Positions 1 to 5,913 of a DNA stretch of 5,913 nt are shown one piece after another. The notes under the pieces are model-generated. The model searched no databases and was not told the origin of the DNA. It saw only the letters and a program-made list of their open reading frames with translations. Every line of letters starts with the position of its first letter. Position 1 is the stretch's first letter. Position numbers and translations under genes: made by a program. Source of the DNA: Acidobacteriaceae bacterium (lineage in GTDB: Bacteria; Acidobacteriota; Terriglobia; Terriglobales; Acidobacteriaceae); NCBI GenBank assembly GCA_003165095.1, contig PLSH01000409.1, forward strand, positions 1,812 through 7,724. The letters run 5' to 3'.

Positions 1-143
1 TGGGCCACGCCGGCGCCATCATCTCGGGAGGCCAGGGCACCGCCGCCGACAAGATGAAAGCCATGACCGCGGCCGGCATTCACGTCGTCGTATCGCCTGC
101 CGAAATCGGCGCAACCCTCGCCCAGGTTATCACCAAGGGATAA
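1..143 (+). CDS. sucD: Succinyl-CoA ligase (ADP/GDP-forming) subunit alpha, C-terminal end only
   Basis: This is the 3' end of a gene that begins before the window. The frame is read from base 3 and gives 46 residues before TAA at 141-143; bases 1-2 finish a codon cut by the edge. The peptide opens with [17 protein letters not shown], a close match to the conserved C-terminal nucleotide-binding part of SucD (GHAGAII-GG-GTA-K in most bacteria), and ends with a helix like SucD's last one ([16 protein letters not shown]). In the TCA cycle SucD works with SucC to convert succinyl-CoA and ADP or GDP to succinate, CoA and NTP in the cytoplasm. The catalytic histidine and CoA-binding domain lie outside the window. 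sucC would be expected just upstream. No clear terminator follows the stop. The family call is firm despite the short fragment. Confidence 0.93.
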   Translation, partial: GHAGAIISGGQGTAADKMKAMTAAGIHVVVSPAEIGATLAQVITKG

Positions 144-180
144 CCTCGCAGACTCGCGCCGCCGGCAGGCAGGGCCTTTC

Positions 181-216
181 CCTTGAGCAAGGTCTCATCG
201 AAATCTTGTTGGCAAG
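181..216. promoter_or_regulatory. Two small CTTG/CAAG dyads upstream of the secreted-protein gene
   Basis: The gap between sucD and the next gene (144-235) holds two short inverted repeats: CCTTG-AG-CAAGG at 181-192 and CTTG-TTGG-CAAG at 205-216. Their left edges are 24 bases apart, and the second ends 20 bases before the chosen ATG. Either could be a weak hairpin or half of a protein-binding site. Neither is followed by a T-run, so they do not look like an intrinsic terminator for sucD. What is seen is only the symmetry; any regulatory role is inferred. Confidence 0.2.
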
Positions 217-235
217 CGAATCGGCGCTGGATAAA

Positions 236-1567
236 ATGCGCCCTATGCACGTTCGCGCGCAATTGACCCTTCTGCTCCTGATTGTCTCAATTCAACTCCT
301 TGCCAGGGCCCAGCACATTGCCGCCGCCAGCCAGAGCACCGTCACGGTGAGCGGCGCCGGCATCCCCGGCGAGGCCTACCACCTGGGCCAGATGTACGGC
401 GACTGGTATGCCACCGCAACAGATGCCCACGCATTTCTGACCTTGCGCACTTTGCCTGGCGTCCACCAGGCCACGGTGGGAATCGCGTGGGACGGCAAGG
501 GGCTGACGCAGACCATCGATGCCGCGAAGAATGACGACATCGGCGGCCATGTTTCATTTTCTCTGCATCTAACGGGACCTGGGCCCTACAGCCAGAGCGC
601 ACAGCCACGCAACGCCGATGTCATTACCGTAACGATCACAAAGATGGATAACCTGACGCTGGAGGGGACCTTCAGCGGCACTGTGACCGGAACCGAGCCG
701 CTCAAGATCACAGGCGTGATCAGCCTGCACCGGACTGCTACCGCCGAACAGCCGACCGGGACTTTCGGCAACTGCGATCCGAATATTTACGACAAGCTGG
801 CCGGGGCGGAGTCGCGGTCGCCTTCGGATTGCGAGGTGAAGTTCAACGACCATGTGCGCAAAGAGCTGACCGCGGCGCTGCAGCCGGCCATCAATAATCT
901 GACCGCGCAGAGCTGGATCGTGGAAAAGCAAGTGGAGATCCAGCCTCTGAATTCGATTCCCCGGCATACCGAGGGCAAGCCCTTTCAACTGGCGGAGCAG
1001 GAGATGCACCAGGGCGGGGCATTTTACGTGCAATTGAATCTGGACAAGAACTCGCCTATCTTCCAGCAGTACGACCAGCCGGTGCAGGCGGCTATGGCGA
1101 AGTTCGGCGACGTCCTCAAGTCAGGGACCATGGCGGGTGCGGCCGCGGCAACCGACGCTCTGCACGATGCCACCAAGGCGGAGCAGGAACACACCTCCTG
1201 CACCATCAGCGTTTTTATCAACCAGCCGGGGGTTGGGATTTCGAGCTTCAAGGGCGGCCACACGGTCACGGTGCTGCCGAGCGGAGGGTTTGTTGTCTCT
1301 GCGCCTTTTGTACAGTCGCCAGGCGGGGGCGATGTGAGCGCGGCGCAGCAGGTGAACTACCTATTTCTAGGCGCTTTCACGCCTCCCGCGGTCGCGGGTC
1401 CGGGAACGGGCTCAGAGAGCATCCAGGTGAAAGGCAGTCTGAATTCCGCCAACCGGATGTCCGTCCAGAATATCGAGATCCGCATTCAGGCCGGCACGGC
1501 GATCGCTCAGCAGGTGATCAGCCTGCTGAATTGGAGTACGCTTCGCCAGTTGATGGCTGCAAAGTAG
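236..1567 (+). CDS. Secreted protein of unknown function
   Basis: I do not recognise a named family. From ATG 236 it has 443 residues. The N-terminus is a typical Sec signal: basic start (MRPMHVR), hydrophobic core at about 10-22 (LTLLLLIVSIQLL), and possible signal peptidase I sites after ARA (25) or AAA (31). There is no lipobox cysteine. Residues about 35-167 look beta-rich, with a Thr/Gly-rich EGTFSGTVTG stretch. Residues about 200-310 look mainly helical. Residues about 320-425 look beta-rich again, with many Gly, Ser and Val. It has only three cysteines (180, 199, 322), so at most one disulfide. I see no catalytic motif or C-terminal anchor. The start is uncertain: ATG 245 and an in-frame TTG at 206 are alternatives, and only a weak TGGA (228-231) precedes 236. 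Starting at 236 or 245 puts the signal peptide at the N-terminus. It is probably periplasmic or extracellular. Confidence 0.8.
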   Translation: MRPMHVRAQLTLLLLIVSIQLLARAQHIAAASQSTVTVSGAGIPGEAYHLGQMYGDWYATATDAHAFLTLRTLPGVHQATVGIAWDGKGLTQTIDAAKNDDIGGHVSFSLHLTGPGPYSQSAQPRNADVITVTITKMDNLTLEGTFSGTVTGTEPLKITGVISLHRTATAEQPTGTFGNCDPNIYDKLAGAESRSPSDCEVKFNDHVRKELTAALQPAINNLTAQSWIVEKQVEIQPLNSIPRHTEGKPFQLAEQEMHQGGAFYVQLNLDKNSPIFQQYDQPVQAAMAKFGDVLKSGTMAGAAAATDALHDATKAEQEHTSCTISVFINQPGVGISSFKGGHTVTVLPSGGFVVSAPFVQSPGGGDVSAAQQVNYLFLGAFTPPAVAGPGTGSESIQVKGSLNSANRMSVQNIEIRIQAGTAIAQQVISLLNWSTLRQLMAAK

Positions 1568-1632
1568 CCGGGGATGATTGATAGCGGTCAAGCAGCCGCG
1601 GCATAACCCTGGTTGTGAAAAAGGGCGGCTAC

Positions 1633-1663
1633 AAAAACACGCGAGAGGGTTAGAACCAGCGCG
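1633..1663 (-). terminator. Weak candidate intrinsic terminator for the M13 peptidase gene
   Basis: Read on the minus strand, 37 bases after the peptidase stop, there is CGCG (1663-1660), an inner GGTTCTAACC dyad (1657-1648), CGCG again (1643-1640), then TG and five T residues (1637-1633). The outer stem is only 4 bp with unpaired bases inside, so it is a poor terminator by usual standards. It is listed because the T-run sits in the right place. The same gap also has a partly paired AGCCG...CGGCT arrangement near 1590-1630 without a T-run on either strand. Confidence 0.22.
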
Positions 1664-1699
1664 CGCACTCACCCCAGTGGGAATGTTGGCTTCTGCTTC

Positions 1700-3775
1700 T
1701 CACCACACCCGGCAAGGCTTCGCAACCACCATTGCCGCCGTCTTCCTGCAACTGAAGCTCCTGGCGAACTCCGGCATATCCTGGAGCACCGTGTTGGCGC
1801 GGTACTCATCGGGCGCATGCGGATCGGTCTGGGCCTGGGTTCGCAACTGCTCGGGCCGGGTCTGCGTGCACCACTGTTGCGCGTAGGCAATCCAGAAGCG
1901 CTGGTCCGGCGTGTAGCTGTCCGTCTTTGCCGTCATGTCCACGTGTGCGACCTCGGTCTTGTCCAGCCAGGCCAGCCACGCCAGCCACAACCCGCCCAGG
2001 TCGGCCAGGTTTTCGCCCAGCGTCAGCTTGCCGTTCAGGTGAACACCGGGGACAGCCTCGATGGCGTCATACTGCTTCACCATGCACTCGGCGCGATCGT
2101 TGAATTTCCGCTCGTCGTCCTTCGTCCACCAGTTCCTCAGGTTGCCGCCCTTGTCGAACTGCCGTCCTTCGTCGTCGAATCCGTGCGTCAGTTCGTGGCC
2201 GATCGTCGAGCCCATGTCACCGTAGTTGGCCGCATCGTCTTCTTTACCGCTGAAAAATGGCGGTTGCAGATAACCGGCGGGAAAATTCACGTTGTTCATC
2301 TGCGAATCGTAGTAAGCATTCACCGTTGGCGGCGTCATTTGCCATTCGCCGTTGTCCACCGGCTTGCCGATTTTAGCCAGGTCACGCGCAAATTGAAACT
2401 CCCGCGCCCGCATCTGGTTGCCCATCGCATCACCGCGCACGATGATCAGCTTTGAATAATCGCGCCATTGGTCCGGGTAACCGATCTTGTTCATCACCGC
2501 GTGCAGCTTGTCCCGGGCTTTGAGTTTTGTCTCGGGGCTCATCCAGTCCAGCCCGTCGAGGTCCTTGTCCATCGCCTGCTCGATGGCCAGCGTCATCTCC
2601 AGCGTGCGCTGCTTTTCGGCGGGCGGAAAATATTTGGCCACGTACACCTGGCCCAGCGCCTCGCCCAGCTCATCGTCAACGCGGCTGGTGCAGCGCTTCC
2701 ATCGGTCCTGCTGCTTCTCCGCGCCGTTGAGGATGTGTGTGTAAAAATTCCAATTCTCCCGATCGAAACTTTCCGGCATACTGGTGCCCGCGTAGGCGTT
2801 TAACAGGTGCCAGCGCAGATACGCTCTGATCTCGCTAATCGGCGTATCGGCCACCAGGGCGTTGAACTCGGCCAGGAACTTCGGCTCATTGTCGTTCGCG
2901 TTGCCCGCTGCCGGCGCGTGCGCCGCGGCCAGGTACCGGGCCAGCGAAAAATGCGTCAGCATGGCCTCCATCCCAACTACATCGGTGGGATGATTCAGAT
3001 TCTGCGGATCGCGCTGCTCGGTGATGGTCAGCGATGCCCTGGCCAGCCGCGTCTCAATCTCCAGCACCGTTTCCGCATCGCGCGCGGCCCGCGCATCCGG
3101 CTCGCCCGCCAGCACAAGCATCTTGCTCACGTGATCCACATACTGCTGCCGCTGTTTGACTGAAACCGGATCGGTCCGCGTGTAGTAGTCGCGCTCCGGC
3201 AATCCCAGTCCGCCCGAACCGTAAATGCTGATCACATCGTTTGAATTTGCAAAGTCCTGGCCCGATTCCATGCCGAAGAACGCGCCCACGCCAATCGATT
3301 GTAGGTGAGCCAGCAATGCCGGCAACTCCGCCGTCGACTCAAGCGCCGCAATGCGCTCCAACTCCGGCTCCAGCGGCCTCAGTCCCAGCCGGTTCACTTC
3401 AGCTGTGTCCATGCAGCTCGCGTACTCGTCGCCGATTTTCTGCTCGTTTGGCGTGCGTGCAGGTGTGGGCTCCGCGGAGACCTCGAGAATCTCCTTCAAA
3501 TGAAGCAAATTCAGCTCGTACAGTTCTGTGAAGCGCCCATAGCCTTCCTGATCGGCGGGCAGCGGATTGCGTTTGAACCAGTTGTTGCAACTGAAGCGGT
3601 AGAAGTTCTCGCAAGGGTCGACCGTGGTGTCGATCAGCGACGGATCGAAAACCCGCAGTTGAGGCCCAGCCTGTGCTGTGACAGGCGTCGCGCTTTGGCT
3701 AAACGCCGGCGCGGCAACCAGAATTGCGATGAGTGACGCAAAACAAAGCTGGGGAGCGGCGGCGAAGCGGAACAT
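1700..3775 (-). CDS. Secreted M13 family zinc metallopeptidase (neprilysin/PepO-like)
   Basis: A zinc endopeptidase of the neprilysin family, which usually cleaves short peptides. It is complete: 691 residues, within the usual bacterial range. A signal peptide (hydrophobic about 10-25, likely cut near AFS-Q at 27) sends it to the periplasm or outside. The N-terminal M13 domain starts near 42 with DPCENFYRFSC. The catalytic domain shows NAYYD (486-490), NFPAG (497-501), HELTH (527-531: zinc ligands H527 and H531, catalytic E528), and ENLADLGG with third ligand E588 and D592. PHAPDEYR supplies H653 and R659, matching the neprilysin residues that stabilise the transition state and bind substrate carboxylate. 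It ends in the family signature CRVW. Eight cysteines remain in the mature chain, as expected for a disulfide-bonded extracytoplasmic enzyme. ATG 3775 is supported by GGTAGAG 7 bases upstream and by the signal peptide beginning there. The gene is divergent from ndk. Its substrate cannot be read from sequence. Confidence 0.96.
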   Translation of the reverse strand: MFRFAAAPQLCFASLIAILVAAPAFSQSATPVTAQAGPQLRVFDPSLIDTTVDPCENFYRFSCNNWFKRNPLPADQEGYGRFTELYELNLLHLKEILEVSAEPTPARTPNEQKIGDEYASCMDTAEVNRLGLRPLEPELERIAALESTAELPALLAHLQSIGVGAFFGMESGQDFANSNDVISIYGSGGLGLPERDYYTRTDPVSVKQRQQYVDHVSKMLVLAGEPDARAARDAETVLEIETRLARASLTITEQRDPQNLNHPTDVVGMEAMLTHFSLARYLAAAHAPAAGNANDNEPKFLAEFNALVADTPISEIRAYLRWHLLNAYAGTSMPESFDRENWNFYTHILNGAEKQQDRWKRCTSRVDDELGEALGQVYVAKYFPPAEKQRTLEMTLAIEQAMDKDLDGLDWMSPETKLKARDKLHAVMNKIGYPDQWRDYSKLIIVRGDAMGNQMRAREFQFARDLAKIGKPVDNGEWQMTPPTVNAYYDSQMNNVNFPAGYLQPPFFSGKEDDAANYGDMGSTIGHELTHGFDDEGRQFDKGGNLRNWWTKDDERKFNDRAECMVKQYDAIEAVPGVHLNGKLTLGENLADLGGLWLAWLAWLDKTEVAHVDMTAKTDSYTPDQRFWIAYAQQWCTQTRPEQLRTQAQTDPHAPDEYRANTVLQDMPEFARSFSCRKTAAMVVAKPCRVW

Positions 3776-3782
3776 TCCGAAA

Positions 3783-3789
3783 CTCTACC
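3783..3789 (-). promoter_or_regulatory. Ribosome binding site of the M13 peptidase gene
   Basis: Read on the minus strand, GGTAGAG lies 7 bases before ATG 3775. It is a partial match to the anti-Shine-Dalgarno complement (the GAG core) at suitable spacing and supports the chosen start. Confidence 0.45.
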
Positions 3790-3828
3790 AGATTCGCGGC
3801 ACGTTGGGGGTGGATCATCAGCGCGGCA

Positions 3829-3836
3829 ATTACAAT
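3829..3836. promoter_or_regulatory. Candidate -10 element(s) in the divergent ndk / M13 peptidase region
   Basis: The 98-base divergent gap is GC-rich apart from ATTACAAT at 3829-3836. On the plus strand TACAAT (3831-3836) matches the sigma-70 -10 consensus at five of six bases and would give an ndk leader of roughly 30 bases. On the minus strand TGTAAT (3834-3829) also matches at five of six and would serve the peptidase. No good -35 box is present at 16-18 bases on either side; TTGGGG at 3804-3809 is 21 bases away. A shared, overlapping -10 is possible but inferred. Confidence 0.28.
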
Positions 3837-3860
3837 GGAGAGTTGAAGCAATTCCCCGAC

Positions 3861-3865
3861 AGGAG
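3861..3865 (+). promoter_or_regulatory. Ribosome binding site of ndk, deciding its GTG start
   Basis: AGGAG lies 8 bases before GTG 3874. It supports the GTG start, which places [13 protein letters not shown] at the N-terminus exactly where Ndk proteins begin. There is no ATG nearby in this frame. Confidence 0.8.
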
Positions 3866-3873
3866 CAAACCAA

Positions 3874-4290
3874 GTGTCGCAACGCACCTTCAGCATCATC
3901 AAGCCGGACGCGGTCCGCAACGGTTTTACCGGCGCCATTCTCGCCGAGATCGACAAGGCCGGATTCCGCATCGTTGCCATCAAGAAGCAATCCATTTCCA
4001 AGACGCAGGCCGAGGGGTTTTATCACGTTCATCGCGAGCGGCCGTTTTTTGACTCCCTTACCACGTTCATGTCTTCGGGACCCTTGATTCTGCTGGTGCT
4101 CGAAAAGGAGAACGCGATTGCCGATCTGCGCAGGCTGATGGGCACCACCAATCCCGCCAACGCTGAGGAAGGGACCATCCGCAAGAAGTTCGCCGGCTCC
4201 CTTCAGGAGAACGCTATCCACGGTTCCGATGCCGAAGATACCGCCGCGTTTGAAATCTGCTATTGGTTTGCGGGCAGCGAACTGATCTAG
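3874..4290 (+). CDS. ndk: Nucleoside diphosphate kinase
   Basis: Ndk moves the gamma phosphate from an NTP (usually ATP) to other NDPs through a phosphohistidine intermediate, keeping cytoplasmic NTP and dNTP pools balanced. The 138 residues fit the family length. It opens with [11 protein letters not shown] (K10 binds phosphate) and carries the active-site motif NAIHGSD with catalytic H116. The other expected nucleotide-site residues are present: F58, R86, T92, R103 and N113. The C-terminus has the usual FEICYWF element. Translation starts at GTG with AGGAG at good spacing. It is transcribed away from the peptidase gene, and a DinB-like gene follows 96 bases downstream. Ndk uses the NTP made by succinyl-CoA ligase, whose alpha-subunit gene ends about 3.7 kb upstream on the same strand. 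Nothing is missing or odd in the protein. Confidence 0.98.
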   Translation: MSQRTFSIIKPDAVRNGFTGAILAEIDKAGFRIVAIKKQSISKTQAEGFYHVHRERPFFDSLTTFMSSGPLILLVLEKENAIADLRRLMGTTNPANAEEGTIRKKFAGSLQENAIHGSDAEDTAAFEICYWFAGSELI

Positions 4291-4317
4291 CGGACGCCGA
4301 CCGGAAATTTGGATTCG

Positions 4318-4330
4318 GCCGCGGTGCGGC
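4318..4330 (+). other. GC-rich hairpin between ndk and the DinB-like gene
   Basis: GCCGC-GGT-GCGGC is a perfect 5-bp inverted repeat with a 3-base loop, 27 bases after the ndk stop. The bases that follow (AGGCATTCTTGAG) lack a true T-run, so this is not a standard intrinsic terminator. It could be a partial terminator or an RNA 3'-end stabiliser, or it could be chance in GC-rich DNA. Confidence 0.22.
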
Positions 4331-4374
4331 AGGCATTCTTGAGAACCCTCGCAGGCTTGTATCCGCTGCGCAAT

Positions 4375-4380
4375 GGAGGA
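4375..4380 (+). promoter_or_regulatory. Strong Shine-Dalgarno that decides the start of the DinB-like gene
   Basis: GGAGGA sits 6 bases before ATG 4387 and is the best ribosome binding site in the window. The frame stays open upstream to a TTG at 4309, but that longer version would add 26 residues with no family support, so ATG 4387 is preferred. Confidence 0.85.
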
Positions 4381-4386
4381 ATTTCG

Positions 4387-4908
4387 ATGACGGAAACTGA
4401 CGCCGAATTGGCAAAGCTGTTTCTTGAGTTTTCACGCGAGAAGCTGCTCGAACAGTTTTGGCCGCGGCTCAGGGAATGCGTGGCCCCACTCACCGAAGAG
4501 CAGGTGTGGTGGCGCCCGAACGAATCCTCCAACAGCATCGGCAATCTGATCCTGCACCTGAACGGCAACGTGGGGCAGTGGCTGGTGGCGTCGTTCAGCA
4601 AGGATGAAGACAAGCGCAACCGGCCGGCCGAGTTCGCGGCACAAGGAGGGCTCACGGAAACTGAACTTCTGGAGCGACTGGGAGCCACGCTGGCCGAAGT
4701 CGGCAACGTGCTGGCGCGTCTCACTGTGGACGATCTGCTCGCCCCCTACGAGATTCAGGGTTACCACGTTCGCGGCCTGGATGCCGTTTACCAGGTCGTG
4801 GAGCATTTTGGAATGCACTACGGGCAGATTCTCTATATTGCAAAAGGCCTGACGGGCAAAGATCTGGGCTTCTATAAGGAACTGAGCAAGACCGGCCGCG
4901 CGAATTAG
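4387..4908 (+). CDS. DinB-superfamily protein (DUF1572-like), putative metal-binding
   Basis: A 173-residue cytoplasmic protein with no signal peptide. Its pattern is that of the DinB/YfiT-like four-helix bundle: a first helix around LFLEFSREKLLEQFWPRL (11-28), then LTEEQVWWRPNESSNSIGNLILHLNGNV with H57, a middle helix near 90-111, and the C-terminal VVEHFGMHYGQILYI with H140 and H144. H57, H140 and H144 occupy the places of the three histidines that bind a divalent metal in this superfamily. The WWRPN-SIGNLILHL segment resembles DUF1572 most. Members include thiol-dependent transferases and many proteins without a known substrate, so no reaction can be assigned. The DNA-damage link in the name comes from Bacillus dinB and is not implied here. 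It follows ndk on the same strand, so co-transcription is possible, and its stop lies 9 bases from the prmC stop on the other strand. Confidence 0.88.
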   Translation: MTETDAELAKLFLEFSREKLLEQFWPRLRECVAPLTEEQVWWRPNESSNSIGNLILHLNGNVGQWLVASFSKDEDKRNRPAEFAAQGGLTETELLERLGATLAEVGNVLARLTVDDLLAPYEIQGYHVRGLDAVYQVVEHFGMHYGQILYIAKGLTGKDLGFYKELSKTGRAN

Positions 4909-4917
4909 TGGGCTGCT

Positions 4918-5775
4918 CTATTTGAGAGGGCGCCGGGCAGATGTGACGCGCGGAATTCCCTGCAGGTCGGCGGTAAATCCGGTTTCTTCAAAGGTCGCGC
5001 TCGCCAGCAGCGCGCGAATCTCCTCCTGCTGGCCGTAGCCGATCTCCAGCACCACAAAGCCGCCGCAGACGAGCGCGGCAAAGGCGTCGGGAATGAGGCG
5101 GCGGTAGATGGCGAGCCCGTCGCTGCCGGCAAACAACGCCTGCGCGGGCTCGTAGCCGCGTACCTCGACGGACAGCGAGGCGCGGTCGGATTCCGGCACA
5201 TAGGGCGGGTTGGAAACTACGATATCGAATGTTTCCCGCGCGATGGGTGCAAGCAGATCGCCCTCAAGAAAGCGAATGCGCTCCGCCACGCCGTTGCGTT
5301 CAGCATTTGCGCGCGCAACTGCCAAAGCCGGCGTGGAGCAGTCGATTGCTGTGAGCTGTGCCGCGGGCAGCTTGAGCGCCAACGCAACGGCAATCGCGCC
5401 GGAGCCCGTGCCCACATCCACAATGCGCGGATGGTCAAAGGCGGCAGCCAACTCTATAGCTCTTTCTACCAGGTGCTCCGTTTCCGGCCGGGGAATCAGC
5501 ACATCCGGCGTGACGCGAAAGGGCAGTCCGTAGAACTCCGTCTCGCCCGTGATGTATTGGATGGGCTCGCCGGTCAATCGGCGGTCAATCAGTTGGGTGA
5601 AGCGGGCGGCCTGGTCCTCGGGGAACTCGTCGTCTAGATGAGCGAGAAGCCAAGCCTTGTTGTTCTCCAGCACATGCAGCAGAAGCGTTTCCGAATCCTG
5701 GCGGGCGCGATCGGGATGCGGCCCGAACCATAGGCGCGCCATTCCGCTTGGGACGAAATTGCGAAGGGCGGGCAA
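4918..5775 (-). CDS. prmC: Peptide chain release factor N5-glutamine methyltransferase
   Basis: PrmC (HemK) uses S-adenosylmethionine to methylate the glutamine of the GGQ motif in release factors RF1 and RF2, speeding termination of translation. The 285 residues match the family. The N-terminal helical domain that binds the release factor covers about 1-85. IPRPETE (94-100) and the SAM-binding [11 protein letters not shown] (119-129) follow, then D145 after the second strand, and NPPY (189-192), which holds the substrate glutamine. YEP (208-210) is the usual downstream motif. The start is TTG 5775. It is the only start that keeps the first helix (PALRNF), because a stop lies two codons upstream in the same frame; ATG 5742 would trim 11 residues. 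The gene is the second of an operon with prfA, which encodes its substrate. It is convergent with the DinB-like gene. An old name, hemK, reflects a mistaken heme role. Confidence 0.96.
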   Translation of the reverse strand: MPALRNFVPSGMARLWFGPHPDRARQDSETLLLHVLENNKAWLLAHLDDEFPEDQAARFTQLIDRRLTGEPIQYITGETEFYGLPFRVTPDVLIPRPETEHLVERAIELAAAFDHPRIVDVGTGSGAIAVALALKLPAAQLTAIDCSTPALAVARANAERNGVAERIRFLEGDLLAPIARETFDIVVSNPPYVPESDRASLSVEVRGYEPAQALFAGSDGLAIYRRLIPDAFAALVCGGFVVLEIGYGQQEEIRALLASATFEETGFTADLQGIPRVTSARRPLK

Positions 5776-5778
5776 GCC

Positions 5779-5913
5779 TTACGCCGCCTGCGTCGAGTCG
5801 GCCTTCAAGTGCTCCGCCTGGTAGTGCGCGATCAGCGCATCGACAATCGGCTGCAGCCTGCCCTCCATGACCAGGTCGAGCTGGTGCAGCGTGAGGCCGA
5901 TGCGGTGGTCGGT
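5779..5913 (-). CDS. prfA: Peptide chain release factor 1, C-terminal end only
   Basis: This is the last 44 codons of a gene whose start lies beyond the right edge; TAA reads at 5781-5779 on the minus strand. The peptide begins [18 protein letters not shown], which matches the conserved RF1 C-terminus (TDHRI-LTL--LD-VMEG in most bacteria), and continues with the final helix [19 protein letters not shown]1 recognises UAA and UAG in the ribosomal A site and triggers peptide release. The GGQ and PxT motifs are outside the window, so RF1 rather than RF2 rests on this C-terminal match and on prmC lying directly downstream. The next gene starts 3 bases after this stop, so the two are surely one transcript. 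Confidence 0.94.
   Translation of the reverse strand, partial: TDHRIGLTLHQLDLVMEGRLQPIVDALIAHYQAEHLKADSTQAA
5784..5789 (-). promoter_or_regulatory. Probable ribosome binding site of prmC inside the end of prfA
   Basis: Read on the minus strand, AGGCGG lies within the last codons of prfA, 8 bases before TTG 5775. It is an imperfect Shine-Dalgarno at good spacing. With the 3-base gap between genes it suggests that translation of prmC depends on ribosomes finishing prfA. Confidence 0.4.

Noticed and set aside
206..238. Sigma-70-like TTGTTG with an 18-base spacer and GATAAA, ending at the start of the secreted-protein gene
   Set aside because: The -35 matches consensus at only three of six bases, and the -10 overlaps the chosen ATG region. 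Transcription would start near 243, giving an almost leaderless message from ATG 245. This is possible but too weak to list as a promoter.
1817..2803. Long plus-strand open frames (212 and 111 codons) opposite the M13 peptidase gene
   Set aside because: They lie wholly antisense to a gene with full M13 motifs. Their translations are rich in Arg, Val, His and Leu, as expected for the complement of GC-rich coding DNA, and show no family motif or good ribosome binding site.
3835..3846. Tiny upstream frame ATG GAG AGT TGA before ndk
   Set aside because: It has no ribosome binding site and would lie at or before the expected transcription start, so it is probably not in the message.
3634..4221. 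195-codon minus-strand open frame across the start of the peptidase gene and ndk
   Set aside because: It is antisense to most of ndk and runs through the divergent promoter region. The translation has no recognisable domain, so it is a shadow frame.
4309..4386. N-terminal extension of the DinB-like protein from TTG 4309
   Set aside because: The frame is open, but it lacks a ribosome binding site at 4309, overlaps the GC hairpin, and adds residues outside the family fold. ATG 4387 has GGAGGA at 6 bases.
1..5913. Mobile element, CRISPR array, RNA gene or defence system
   Set aside because: I saw no terminal inverted repeats, direct repeat arrays, transposase or integrase motifs, tRNA-like cloverleaf, or nuclease/helicase genes. 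All long frames are accounted for by the listed genes.

Overview
The window is GC-rich, densely coded bacterial DNA and reads as ordinary chromosome. The gene content suggests an Acidobacteriota (Terriglobia-like) soil bacterium. The pointers are a secreted M13 metallopeptidase ending in CRVW, a large secreted protein of unknown function, a PrmC N-terminus of the type remembered from that group, and a small DinB-fold protein. This placement rests on recalled protein similarity, not on a search. I see no transposase, integrase, tRNA, rRNA, CRISPR array, phage gene or toxin-antitoxin pair.

Layout from left to right: (1) the last 46 codons of sucD (succinyl-CoA ligase alpha subunit, + strand), cut by the window edge; (2) a 443-residue secreted protein of unknown function (+), after a 92-base gap that holds two small CTTG/CAAG dyads; (3) a complete M13 zinc metallopeptidase of 691 residues (-), convergent with (2) across 132 bases; (4) ndk (+), divergent from the peptidase across 98 bases; (5) a 173-residue DinB/DUF1572-like protein (+), 96 bases after ndk and with a strong ribosome binding site; (6) prmC (-), which meets the DinB-like gene end to end with only 9 bases between stop codons; (7) the last 44 codons of prfA (-), cut by the right edge. 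No stretch longer than 300 bases lacks a gene.

Two functional pairs stand out. prfA and prmC encode release factor 1 and the enzyme that methylates its GGQ glutamine. They form a tight operon read leftward, with prmC starting at TTG 3 bases after the prfA stop. SucD and Ndk are linked through nucleoside triphosphate made in the TCA cycle, but here their genes are separated by the unknown secreted protein and the oppositely oriented peptidase. The unknown protein and the peptidase both carry export signals and probably act outside the cytoplasm; the other products look cytoplasmic.

I did not find a convincing new biological system. The least explained item is the secreted protein at 236-1567. 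The remaining findings are modest points about gene junctions and regulation.
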